25,242 bases of DNA, from IMG/VR virus record IMGVR_UViG_3300027133_000016, positions 1 to 25,242 of that record; one strand, written 5' to 3'. Shown here piece by piece: positions 15,357 to 21,145 of this stretch. A program made the position numbers and the translations under genes. Source of the stretch: a virus. The notes beneath the pieces were generated by a model. That model saw only the letters and a program-made list of their open reading frames with translations. It searched no databases and was not told the origin of the DNA. Position 1 is the stretch's first letter. Every line of letters begins with the position of its first letter.

Positions 15357-15883
15357 TATTCATTCTCCTCATACTCATATTCTTCAGTACGACCTTCCAT
15401 TGCTGCGTGGATATCACACATAGTACGATGCCAACCATCGGTATAAGTTTTACCTGGAGCACCACACTCTTCACATGTACGATAACTCATACTCTCAGCA
15501 AAAGAGATGTAGTTATAGTGTTTATCAGTTGCAGCCTGAACATAGAAACGAAGACCACCGAACTTTTCTTTGACTTGAACAGCAACTGGAACCCTTAGAG
15601 TTTCTTCATCCAGTTTTGCTTTGGCTTCATCAATTGCTTCTTGCGTTACTGTTTTTGTTCCATAAAGAACATTACCAACACCTGTTTCCATAAGATAATC
15701 ATATCGACTTTTTGCGCTACGATATTCCGAAGTCAACAAACCACAAAGAATATCGATGATGTTATACCAACCATCACCACATTCGAAACCCCAGCACATG
15801 GCTGTGTGTCGCATATCCGCATTACGATCTTTAAAGATAAGCGGATACTTTGCACATAGTGCTTCGTCTAATTCTTTTCTCAT
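15356..15883 (-). CDS. Conserved protein with CGDGWY motif and C-terminal Cys cluster
   Basis: A 175-aa protein with MCWGFECGDGWYNIIDILCG near residues 29-48, VQVKEKFGGLRFYV near 102-115, and a CEECG motif (Cys137, Cys140) plus a later Cys-x-x-His (CDIH) that could complete a zinc site. Proteins with this CGDGWY...KEKFGGLRFY...CxxCG order are widespread in bacteria and phages but uncharacterised. The ATG overlaps the upstream stop as ATGA. I would expect a small zinc-binding protein; nothing points to catalysis. Confidence 0.75.
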   Translation of the reverse strand: MRKELDEALCAKYPLIFKDRNADMRHTAMCWGFECGDGWYNIIDILCGLLTSEYRSAKSRYDYLMETGVGNVLYGTKTVTQEAIDEAKAKLDEETLRVPVAVQVKEKFGGLRFYVQAATDKHYNYISFAESMSYRTCEECGAPGKTYTDGWHRTMCDIHAAMEGRTEEYEYEENE

Positions 15884-16035
15884 GATAATTCTCTACTCAT
15901 TTGATATTGCCAAAACCTATACAACTCTTCATACGCTCTAAGAACTTCATCAGGAAGTTTATTACCTTTACGTATTTCTTCTTCAATCACTCTTCCGAGT
16001 GTACGAGCTAATCTAATTTCTTCTAAATCCACCAT
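15880..16035 (-). CDS. Very small helical protein (51 aa)
   Basis: The start at 16033-16035 (MVDLEEIRLARTLGRVIEEE) has GGAG five bases upstream and lies one base past the previous stop, so I prefer it to the longer frame from 16110, which would overlap the neighbour by 74 nt. It appears as one or two amphipathic helices (EEIRLARTLGRVIEEEIRKG and LRAYEELYRFWQYQ). Function unknown; it may be a small binding partner. Confidence 0.65.
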   Translation of the reverse strand: MVDLEEIRLARTLGRVIEEEIRKGNKLPDEVLRAYEELYRFWQYQMSRELS

Positions 16036-16036
16036 A

Positions 16037-16405
16037 TCAACTCCATGTTCTGTGGTTTTCTGCCACATGCTCAATACCATCATACTCATGAATGTGCCAC
16101 TCAACACCATCGGGAATATCTACAATAGCAATCTCTGCTGCGAAACCATTGGCAGCACTACCCATCTCTTCAATCACAGCAATCAAGTCTGGGTCTGAAC
16201 GATCTTCACAGAACTCATAGTAACTGAGATAACCATCATCTTTGCCACACATACCGTCTTTCCAATATGTAACACCAAAGATTTTTCCTTTGGTTGGATC
16301 TTCTTCCTTCTCAAATGCAATACCTTTACGTTCAAGCAACTTCTCGAACGCTGTATCACTCAAACCAAACCCACCGAAGCAACGATTAATAGCTACTCTT
16401 GTCAT
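16037..16405 (-). CDS. Conserved phage protein with INRCFGGFGLS N-terminus
   Basis: A 122-aa protein beginning MTRVAINRCFGGFGLSDTA and ending VEWHIHEYDGIEHVAENHRTW. I recognise this pair of end motifs from proteins found in many phages and prophages; they remain uncharacterised. The middle has a Cys-containing acidic stretch (FCEDRSDPDLIAVIEEMG). The start is supported by GGAG six bases upstream. It lies in the small-gene run downstream of DNA ligase and overlaps its neighbour by 20 nt. Probably cytoplasmic; no function assigned. Confidence 0.8.
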   Translation of the reverse strand: MTRVAINRCFGGFGLSDTAFEKLLERKGIAFEKEEDPTKGKIFGVTYWKDGMCGKDDGYLSYYEFCEDRSDPDLIAVIEEMGSAANGFAAEIAIVDIPDGVEWHIHEYDGIEHVAENHRTWS

Positions 16406-16601
16406 TTTTAACTCCTAATACTCTATGTATAATTTTATCCTGAATCATATGTGGGATTGTCATATATGGAAACACAAGAAAGAAAGGACAACCACTAGAA
16501 CCCCAACCACCAGTTTTCAAAAACTTTCTATATGAGTCAAGATCTTGTTTACTCTTTGGGTTGAAAAATCTTTTCTGCCCTAGTTTACTTTCTAGTATCA
16601 T
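16386..16601 (-). CDS. Small hypothetical protein (71 aa)
   Basis: Begins MILESKLGQKRFFNPKSKQD and includes GGWGSSGCPFFLVFPYMTIP, a Gly/aromatic segment, then HMIQDKIIHRVLGV. The ATG overlaps the ligase stop by 4 nt (ATGA), so it is coupled to DNA ligase translation. No recognised motif; not long enough in hydrophobic residues to be a clear membrane protein. Confidence 0.7.
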   Translation of the reverse strand: MILESKLGQKRFFNPKSKQDLDSYRKFLKTGGWGSSGCPFFLVFPYMTIPHMIQDKIIHRVLGVKNDKSSY

Positions 16602-17893
16602 TTAATCACCTTGCTGGTATCTGCAACAGTTTTATCATCACGAAGTTCAATAAACACTGGAAGGAACAAACTATCCTCACCTTGTTTATTCTTTATTCTC
16701 ATATTATACTTGATAGCTACAATTTTGTCAACTAAATTTTCTTTCCAATAATTCTTGCGATGTTCCTCAGTAAAGCCAGAGCCAACATTAACTTTTACAA
16801 CACCATCGGCAGATTCGCAAACAATCGCACCAAGCATTCCTGCAGCTTTACCCTTACCCTCTTCCACTGCAACAATCTTCAAGTCGCACTCGAGTTCGCC
16901 TTTGAATTTAATCTGAGTCTTGCTACGTTTATCTTCCCAGATACCTTTGCGACATTTCAGGATGATACCTTCTTGGCCATCAGCAAGCAATTTCTCGAAC
17001 AACGTATTTGCTTCTTCGATAGCATCAACTTCCCAGCTATCAACAAGACCAACTTTCTTTGGCTGATATGTATCCAGCATTACACAAAGAGAATCAAATC
17101 GTTGTCCGTAAGGAACAAGACATTCACCTTTAGTAAACGCATCATACGGAATCAAATCCCATACTGTGGCATGAACCTTGCGTGCTTCATCAGTTTTGAT
17201 AGTACCCTTGTTGGCTTTATTCAAAATACCATTACCAGTCTGACGATCTAGGATGATACCTTTATCTTTGACGAGCAACTCGCCATCAAACACGCAATCT
17301 TGTCCGTTAGCCATGACAATGAAATCTTCTTCGAGATTACCCAACAAGTCAATCTCTTTACCATTGCGTGAACGAAACTCACACTTACCAGAACGAACGA
17401 TAGCATTGAATCGCATACCATCCATTTTAGTTTGCACGAAAGCAGGGAATTTAATTTTATCAACCAGCTTCTGTTCGAATGGTGAACAGAGCATAACAGG
17501 ATATTCAAAAATCAAATTCTTCCATACCTTGTTTGCTGTTGACACATCAACACCACACTTCAAGTCTTTAGCGATGATACGCTCAAGTACTTTAGCATCG
17601 TCTGCGTTTAGTGCTTCAAGATTCGCACGCAGATGGTCGATACCAGCATTACCAGTGACCAATCGTTTAGTCAAATCACCGATTGAATCCATGGCAAACT
17701 TGAGAGAGATTCCATCACCAGTATTTGGTGTATACTCAGGAATCTTACGGATGTAAAACTGAGTGAACGGGTCGAGAGTCTTGCGAACAACCTCACGTAG
17801 CACTTCGTTATCGCTATGTGCGTTTAGTTGCTCGATCTTGAAGTTGCGTGAGTTATTACTCGCAAGACTCTCGAAAAACTTATTCAGATTCAT
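16598..17893 (-). CDS. 30: ATP-dependent DNA ligase gp30
   Basis: Seals nicks, including Okazaki fragments. The 431-aa protein has an N-terminal DNA-binding helical domain with DLKCGVDVSTAN near 110-121, the adenylation motif KMDGMR with Lys156, motif III FDGEL at 202-206, motif IV EGIILK, and motif V QIKFKGE, followed by an OB-fold region (VCESADGVVKVNVGSGFTEE). T4 gp30 is 487 aa. AAGGTGG eight bases upstream supports the ATG, which directly follows the MazG stop. The frame is intact. Confidence 0.95.
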   Translation of the reverse strand: MNLNKFFESLASNNSRNFKIEQLNAHSDNEVLREVVRKTLDPFTQFYIRKIPEYTPNTGDGISLKFAMDSIGDLTKRLVTGNAGIDHLRANLEALNADDAKVLERIIAKDLKCGVDVSTANKVWKNLIFEYPVMLCSPFEQKLVDKIKFPAFVQTKMDGMRFNAIVRSGKCEFRSRNGKEIDLLGNLEEDFIVMANGQDCVFDGELLVKDKGIILDRQTGNGILNKANKGTIKTDEARKVHATVWDLIPYDAFTKGECLVPYGQRFDSLCVMLDTYQPKKVGLVDSWEVDAIEEANTLFEKLLADGQEGIILKCRKGIWEDKRSKTQIKFKGELECDLKIVAVEEGKGKAAGMLGAIVCESADGVVKVNVGSGFTEEHRKNYWKENLVDKIVAIKYNMRIKNKQGEDSLFLPVFIELRDDKTVADTSKVIK

Positions 17894-18193
17894 TTATGCT
17901 GCCACCTTAATGTTTGACCACTTAGCAAGTTTCTCTTTCTTTTTAATTCCTGCTTGAGCCACTGCATTACCATCAATAATTTGTTCTTCAATCATCATCT
18001 CGATCATACAAAGCAAATCACCGATCTCTTCTTCAAGACGTTCACGATTAGTTGCACCATTGTGTTCGCCATCAATCCCGAAACGAAACACCTTACTGAT
18101 TGCTTGTGTAACTTCTGCACATTCCTCTTGGCAGATAAGCATAATTTCTTTTTGCTTCTCCGAAGTAATTTTATTCATTGCAAATTTATTCAC
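17894..18193 (-). CDS. mazG: MazG-like nucleotide pyrophosphohydrolase
   Basis: Hydrolyses nucleoside triphosphates, or possibly ppGpp, to monophosphates. The all-alpha MazG metal site is visible: EECAEVTQAISKVFRFG (ExxE helix) followed by EEIGDLLCMIEMMIEEQ (ExxD helix). I choose a GTG start at 18191-18193, with AAGGA seven bases upstream, giving 99 aa; an ATG at 18178 (MNKITSEKQKE) and one at 18226 are alternatives. It is a single-domain MazG as in many marine phages. It sits just before DNA ligase in a nucleotide and DNA metabolism operon. Confidence 0.85.
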   Translation of the reverse strand: MNKFAMNKITSEKQKEIMLICQEECAEVTQAISKVFRFGIDGEHNGATNRERLEEEIGDLLCMIEMMIEEQIIDGNAVAQAGIKKKEKLAKWSNIKVAA

Positions 18194-18530
18194 TTTTAAT
18201 TCCTTCAATATGTTTACATTTTCCATGATATTTGTAACCGATGCAAGTACAAGACATACCAGACTCAGTTTCTTCTACATAATACACATGGTCTTTACTA
18301 CCAAGAATTTTCCATCGTTTATTAGATGTCTTCTCTTCATAGCGTTTAATTATTTGAAACTTCCGATACCGAGTATCGAATCCCAAAGGTTTCTTGAACT
18401 TCATAAAATCTTTTGGATTGTTCCACTTAAAGTACCCAATGATTTTATCCATTGAATTATTCATGAGGTATGTATGGTTTGGTTGACGATACTCAACATC
18501 CCATACGGTAATCTCTTTAGCGAGAATCAT
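18186..18530 (-). CDS. SWIM-type zinc-finger protein (114 aa)
   Basis: The C-terminal 25 residues read SGMSCTCIGYKYHGKCKHI, a CxC...CxH arrangement that is the SWIM zinc finger. SWIM fingers bind DNA or proteins and are usually attached to larger enzymes such as helicases or transposases; here the finger follows only about 85 residues of basic, aromatic sequence. This stand-alone form suggests a small nucleic-acid-binding regulator. Its ATG overlaps the upstream stop by 4 nt. Confidence 0.8.
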   Translation of the reverse strand: MILAKEITVWDVEYRQPNHTYLMNNSMDKIIGYFKWNNPKDFMKFKKPLGFDTRYRKFQIIKRYEEKTSNKRWKILGSKDHVYYVEETESGMSCTCIGYKYHGKCKHIEGIKSE

Positions 18531-18850
18531 GCTGCCACCAATTCATTGTAATCAATGCGTGGCTCAGGACAAGCAACTTTACCATCATACTCCAACTGCG
18601 ACTTCTCGAACCATGACATATAGTCATCACTCTCCAAAGACCAGTCGAGGATATACTCACGACAATACTCGTTATTCTTTTCCACATCTGCAGCAGCAAC
18701 AACTTCTGCGTAGTCGATGTTTAGTGGCACACCTTCAATCATATACTCAGAGCCACCTTTCATCTTCCAATACTGGGGACACTCACCCTCGCCATCCCAA
18801 TCGTGGGCACCATAATTTTCCATATACTGAGTGCGAATAACAAGTTTCAT
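18527..18850 (-). CDS. Conserved hypothetical protein (107 aa)
   Basis: Begins MKLVIRTQYMENYGAHDWDG and continues with GECPQYWKMKGGSEY, a run I recall from uncharacterised proteins in many phages. It is acidic with several Trp and Tyr residues. AGGAG lies nine bases upstream of the ATG. No catalytic or membrane features are visible. It is the second gene after the promoter at 19158. Confidence 0.75.
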   Translation of the reverse strand: MKLVIRTQYMENYGAHDWDGEGECPQYWKMKGGSEYMIEGVPLNIDYAEVVAAADVEKNNEYCREYILDWSLESDDYMSWFEKSQLEYDGKVACPEPRIDYNELVAA

Positions 18851-18869
18851 AATATAGATCTCCTAAAAA

Positions 18870-19124
18870 TTAAACCAAACTAAAAGTTGTCTTACGTGGC
18901 ATTCCCGAAGCAAACCCACTGGTACCACCACAAAAGCCACGTGAATTTTTGCCAGTCATCTTGGCTTTGGGTTCACGACGTTTACGTGAGTCAACTTGAA
19001 TCACGCCACCAGAGCGAAGGAATGCTGCAATCGCTTTTTCAGATTCAGCACGAGATTCAGCTTTGGTACGAACAGGGACATTGTAGATAGTAGCAACGAT
19101 TTGCTTTTTGACAGACTTTTTCAT
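18870..19124 (-). CDS. Small basic protein, first gene of the ligase-polymerase operon
   Basis: An 84-aa protein from the ATG at 19122-19124, chosen because AAGGA lies nine bases upstream; longer frames start at 19148 or 19169 without good sites. It is strongly basic (MKKSVKKQIVATIYNVPVRT, SRKRREPKAKMTGKNSRG) with a Gly-rich tail GFCGGTSGFASGMPRKT. An AESRAESEKAIAAFLRSGG helix lies in the middle. It may bind nucleic acid. Being first after a strong promoter suggests abundant early expression. Confidence 0.7.
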   Translation of the reverse strand: MKKSVKKQIVATIYNVPVRTKAESRAESEKAIAAFLRSGGVIQVDSRKRREPKAKMTGKNSRGFCGGTSGFASGMPRKTTFSLV

Positions 19125-19157
19125 AATCAGGTTTCCTTTTTCATTCATCATAAGACT

Positions 19158-19186
19158 ATTATACACCAAACCTGAATTATTGTAAA
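19158..19186 (-). promoter_or_regulatory. Sigma-70-type promoter for the ligase-gp43 operon
   Basis: Minus strand: TTTACA at 19186-19181, 17-bp spacer, TATAAT at 19163-19158. It follows the cluster of hairpins that closes the gp45-hsp20 operon and is nearly identical in both boxes to the uvsX promoter, including GTG just before the -10. Confidence 0.85.
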
Positions 19187-19201
19187 GTATTTTTTTTGGA
19201 T

Positions 19202-19249
19202 AACCCTTTGGGTTGTAGGGGATTGTAACTCCTTGATTTTACTGGAGTT
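19202..19249. other. Two inter-operon hairpins
   Basis: AACCC-TTT-GGGTT at 19202-19214 is a five-pair hairpin, and AACTCC...GGAGTT at 19227-19249 is a six-pair stem with an 11-base loop. The second is followed by TTTTATG on the plus strand, which resembles a terminator for plus-strand transcripts. They lie between the stronger minus-strand hairpins and the promoter at 19158. There is no gene in 19187-19316. Confidence 0.4.
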
Positions 19250-19261
19250 TTTATGTGTGTC

Positions 19262-19282
19262 GACCCTCTATCAGAGAGGGTC
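19262..19282 (-). terminator. Strong hairpin, terminator candidate
   Basis: GACCCTCT and AGAGGGTC pair perfectly over eight positions with a five-base loop. On the minus strand the next bases are GACACACATAAAAAC, with no U-run, so it may act as an mRNA 3'-end stabiliser or a factor-dependent stop. It is the second hairpin after the gene at 19317. Confidence 0.5.
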
Positions 19283-19297
19283 TTGGGCTGTAAATAC

Positions 19298-19314
19298 CCC
19301 TACAGAACGTAGGG
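19298..19314 (-). terminator. Hairpin right after the operon's last stop codon
   Basis: CCCTAC-GTTCT-GTAGGG on the minus strand forms six pairs, beginning two bases after the TAA of the Sm-like gene and followed by GTATTTAC. On the plus strand it is followed by TTTTATTT, so it may work in both directions. Its sequence recurs in opposite orientation at 3580-3593. Confidence 0.55.
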
Positions 19315-19316
19315 TT

Positions 19317-19595
19317 TTATTTGAAGGAAGATGCGATCTGAATACCAGAGCCGAAGATTCGGTTGTATTCATTCTCCATAGCTACTGTTGGAGAACCTTC
19401 TGTTCCTATTGACGATGAGTATAGGGTGATATCACCATTAGCATATGGCATATAAGGAGCAAGAGCAACACCAACTCCTTGTGCTGTTTGTTGTATAACA
19501 ATTGCTGCTGGATCTTTCATAGAATATCCAACACCAGACGCTTCTACTTTTGCAATTATTTCTTCGCCATTCAATAACTTAAACACTTTAATCAT
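19317..19595 (-). CDS. Small beta-rich, possibly Sm-like phage protein (92 aa)
   Basis: The ATG at 19593-19595 has GGAG seven bases upstream, so the product is MIKVFKLLNGEEIIAKVEAS and on. The first 25 residues resemble the start of Sm/Hfq-like beta barrels (strand, LNGEE turn, strand), followed by YSMKDPAAIVIQQ and a Gly-rich segment. I recall similar proteins in marine T4-like phages, sometimes suggested to be Sm-like, which would mean RNA binding; that is tentative. It overlaps the preceding gene by 8 nt and ends the operon. Confidence 0.7.
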   Translation of the reverse strand: MIKVFKLLNGEEIIAKVEASGVGYSMKDPAAIVIQQTAQGVGVALAPYMPYANGDITLYSSSIGTEGSPTVAMENEYNRIFGSGIQIASSFK

Positions 19596-19800
19596 TTTCA
19601 CTCTCCGCTAAAAAATCAATAAACGATGCTGCTTGGTCATGATCTGGAAATTCTTGAATAATAAATCTTTCCTTATCATAATAATGTTGTGCAACTAATA
19701 ACACATATCTGGTTTTATACACAGATATTTTCATAACCCAATTGCCACGACGGATCGTGACGAAGGATATTAGATTTGGTGAGATTTTTGCTTTCATCAT
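19588..19800 (-). CDS. Small hypothetical protein (70 aa) whose start lies in a hairpin
   Basis: The frame opens with two Met codons (19800 and 19797), reading MMKAKISPNLISFVTIRRGN and later YVLLVAQHYYDKERFIIQEF and DHDQAASFIDFLAE. There is no ribosome-binding site before them, and both lie in the 3' arm of a long inverted repeat. A later Met at 19734 (MKISVYKTRYVLL) is an alternative start, giving 48 aa. The domain looks alpha/beta. I do not recognise it. Confidence 0.55.
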   Translation of the reverse strand: MMKAKISPNLISFVTIRRGNWVMKISVYKTRYVLLVAQHYYDKERFIIQEFPDHDQAASFIDFLAESEND

Positions 19801-19843
19801 AGAAATTATTTAGGGAATCCGAAGATTCCCTAGTTTCTATGAT
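19796..19843 (-). promoter_or_regulatory. Long UUCG hairpin covering a stop codon and the next start codon
   Basis: On the minus strand the inner stem TAGGGAATC-TTCG-GATTCCCTA has nine pairs capped by a C(UUCG)G tetraloop. An outer ten-pair stem, ATCATAGAAA with TTTCTATGAT, encloses it with a small asymmetric bulge. The 5' arm contains the TAG of the 27-aa gene and the 3' arm contains the ATG of the 70-aa gene. It may terminate transcription, protect mRNA, or hide the downstream start. Confidence 0.75.
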
Positions 19844-19920
19844 TTAACTGGTTGTGGCGTTTTACCGTTTACCCAATCCCAATCTTCATCGGTCATGGGA
19901 ATCCAATTGTTTACTTGCAT
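19837..19920 (-). CDS. Micro-protein (27 aa), MQVNNWIPMTDEDWDW type
   Basis: An ATG at 19918-19920 with GGAG eight bases upstream opens a 27-codon frame, MQVNNWIPMTDEDWDWVNGK then TPQPVKS. It overlaps the end of the 44-aa gene by 10 nt in another frame, as real genes in this window do. It has three Trp residues and an acidic centre. No family known to me. Good ribosome site and tight packing support it; its shortness limits confidence. Confidence 0.5.
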   Translation of the reverse strand: MQVNNWIPMTDEDWDWVNGKTPQPVKS

Positions 19921-20045
19921 TTCCCATACTCCTGCATCAACTTAGTTGCTCGCTCACGATTACCATTGCGAGCAGCATCTGCAGCAGCACGAGCATAGCC
20001 AATTCCCTTTAAAACAACATAGACATGTCGGAAAAATGATTTCAT
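19911..20045 (-). CDS. Small Ala-rich basic protein (44 aa)
   Basis: ATG at 20043-20045, directly after the Hsp20 stop, with GGAG six bases upstream. The product reads MKSFFRHVYVVLKGIGYARA then AADAARNGNRERATKLMQEY and GKCK. It is a probable helical hairpin with a hydrophobic first helix. Short proteins containing a GYARAA-type segment followed by a basic helix are familiar from marine and T4-like phages, without known function. Confidence 0.7.
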   Translation of the reverse strand: MKSFFRHVYVVLKGIGYARAAADAARNGNRERATKLMQEYGKCK

Positions 20046-20522
20046 TTATTTCTCCTCATTCAATAATTGTTTCTCACCTTTAGACTTAATAGCAACTTTC
20101 TTTGGTTTACTTTCTTCAGGTGTTAGACGCTCTAAAGCAATCTTCAACATACCATTAAAAAGTTCTGCGTCTTTAACTTCTACATTATCTTCAAGAGCAA
20201 ACCAACGAGTGAACGCACGATTAGCAATACCCTTAAATACAAAGTTTTCATCATCAGATACGCTATTAACATTACCTTTGATTACTAACTTGCCACCATC
20301 AATCTCGATATCGATGTCTTGCTTAGAGAAACCAGCTACAGCCAATTCGATTGTATATGAGTTCTCACTGTTCTTACGAATGTTGTATGGAGGATAGTTA
20401 GGAATATTTTTGGTGATCTGATCATGCATCTCTTTATATTGAGAAAGAGTCTTATCAAATCCAATAAAGAATTTTTCTAGTTCTTTATCATTCCACAAGT
20501 TTGGGATAAATTGACGATTCAT
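20046..20522 (-). CDS. hsp20: Hsp20 small heat shock protein
   Basis: A 158-aa alpha-crystallin-domain chaperone of the IbpA type, which holds unfolded proteins in large oligomers. The domain runs from about YPPYNIRKNSENSYTIELAV through FSKQDIDIEIDGGKLVIKG to the strand region RAFTRWFALEDNVEVKDAEL and closes with GMLKIALER, the conserved G-x-L box. The start is the ATG at 20520-20522, with AAGGAG six bases upstream; a frame from 20564 would overlap the neighbour. T4-like marine phages commonly carry hsp20 near this cluster. It may aid head or tail assembly or protect host enzymes. Confidence 0.92.
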   Translation of the reverse strand: MNRQFIPNLWNDKELEKFFIGFDKTLSQYKEMHDQITKNIPNYPPYNIRKNSENSYTIELAVAGFSKQDIDIEIDGGKLVIKGNVNSVSDDENFVFKGIANRAFTRWFALEDNVEVKDAELFNGMLKIALERLTPEESKPKKVAIKSKGEKQLLNEEK

Positions 20523-20532
20523 AATGTTCTCC

Positions 20533-20757
20533 TTACTTAGTTCCGAATACTTTCTTAGCATCAAATGAAGTTGCTGCTGTACCTACTGTAGTGAAAAAAT
20601 CTACAGTTGATTTAGCGACAGTCTTAGCAAATGATTGCTGAGCATCGATGTAAGTTTGGAGGGATTTTGCTACTTCTTCGTTTTGAACGAAAGTCTTAAC
20701 GAATTGAGTTTTGATACCTGATACAGTATCGATAGATGTGTTTAATGCTGATAACAT
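20533..20757 (-). CDS. Small helical, possibly phasin-like protein (74 aa)
   Basis: Begins MLSALNTSIDTVSGIKTQFV with AAGGAG six bases before the ATG, the same ribosome-site layout as hsp20. It is nearly all amphipathic helix (NEEVAKSLQTYIDAQQSFAK, TVAKSTVDFFTTVGTAATSF), Ala/Thr/Val-rich with few charges, which resembles a single phasin-type helix segment. Phasins coat hydrophobic granules; here it might pair with the Hsp20 chaperone. The resemblance is weak. It follows a long structured leader. Confidence 0.7.
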   Translation of the reverse strand: MLSALNTSIDTVSGIKTQFVKTFVQNEEVAKSLQTYIDAQQSFAKTVAKSTVDFFTTVGTAATSFDAKKVFGTK

Positions 20758-20787
20758 ATTGTTCTCCTTTTCAGCGAGTTTAAAATT

Positions 20788-20958
20788 GCTACCCCGAAGG
20801 CATAGCGTTAATGCTGGTTACTGGTTCCAGCGACAGCTTAACGTACTGACAGCTTTACCAACGATTCGTAACTTAGCGGTCCTAAGGTGAATTCTTGGTA
20901 GTGTTTTACATGGTTACTACCACCATGTCCCATCCCGAGGGATGCGTACTTGCATGGG
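20788..20958 (-). ncRNA. Candidate structured RNA or leader upstream of the phasin-like/hsp20 genes
   Basis: This 210-bp gap (20758-20967) is the largest in the window and looks more GC-rich than its surroundings. On the minus strand several hairpins can be drawn: 20931-20944 (CATCC/GGATG), 20908-20928 (ACATGG/CCATGT), 20856-20900 (TACCAA/TTGGTA enclosing CTTAG/CTAAG at 20872-20886), 20806-20843 (CGTTAA/TTAACG plus GCTG/CAGC), and 20788-20806 with a UUCG loop. Some are mutually exclusive, which could allow switching. Only very short frames lie here, none with a ribosome site. I could not match it to a known riboswitch, ribozyme or tRNA. Confidence 0.55.
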
Positions 20959-20967
20959 TAAATCTAT

Positions 20968-21144
20968 TTAGGCAGCAGGAAGTTCTGTAGCAGCAGCTTC
21001 TTGTTGCTTAATAATTTCTTCTACCTGTGGTTCACCCTGTTGCTTGATTTTGCTGATTAGGGTTACAACTTCCTCAAATGGATGTTTACCAAGTACACGC
21101 AGAATCAAATTGCATTCGTCAACTGTTAGTTCAAGTTTAATCAT
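20968..21144 (-). CDS. Small conserved phage protein (58 aa)
   Basis: ATG at 21142-21144, one base past the regA stop, with AAGG nine bases upstream. The product begins MIKLELTVDECNLILRVLGK, continues HPFEEVVTLISKIKQQGEPQ and ends in an Ala/Glu-rich tail. The first 40 residues are a strand-helix-helix unit (LTVDE...LILRVLG...PFEEVVTLISKI) that I recall in small proteins of many tailed phages. Function unknown. It is co-transcribed with regA, gp62 and gp44. Confidence 0.8.
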   Translation of the reverse strand: MIKLELTVDECNLILRVLGKHPFEEVVTLISKIKQQGEPQVEEIIKQQEAAATELPAA

Positions 21145-21145
21145 G

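Noticed and set aside
16760-17251. 163-codon open frame on the plus strand
   Set aside because: It lies fully inside DNA ligase on the other strand, has no ribosome site or family resemblance, and reflects AT-rich third positions of ligase.
20842-20937. 31-codon minus-strand frame MGHGGSNHVKHYQEF... in the structured gap
   Set aside because: No ribosome site and mixed third-position use unlike neighbouring genes; overlaps several hairpins.
20917-20955. 12-codon frame MQVRIPRDGTWW in the structured gap, resembling a Trp leader peptide
   Set aside because: No ribosome-binding site, no tryptophan genes downstream and no terminator/antiterminator I could define; the bases are better explained by hairpins.
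20788-20958. tRNA, tmRNA, hammerhead or glutamine riboswitch
   Set aside because: No T-loop GGTTCGAATCC-like run with acceptor stem, no CUGANGA/GAAA core, and no match to the glutamine riboswitch core that I remember.
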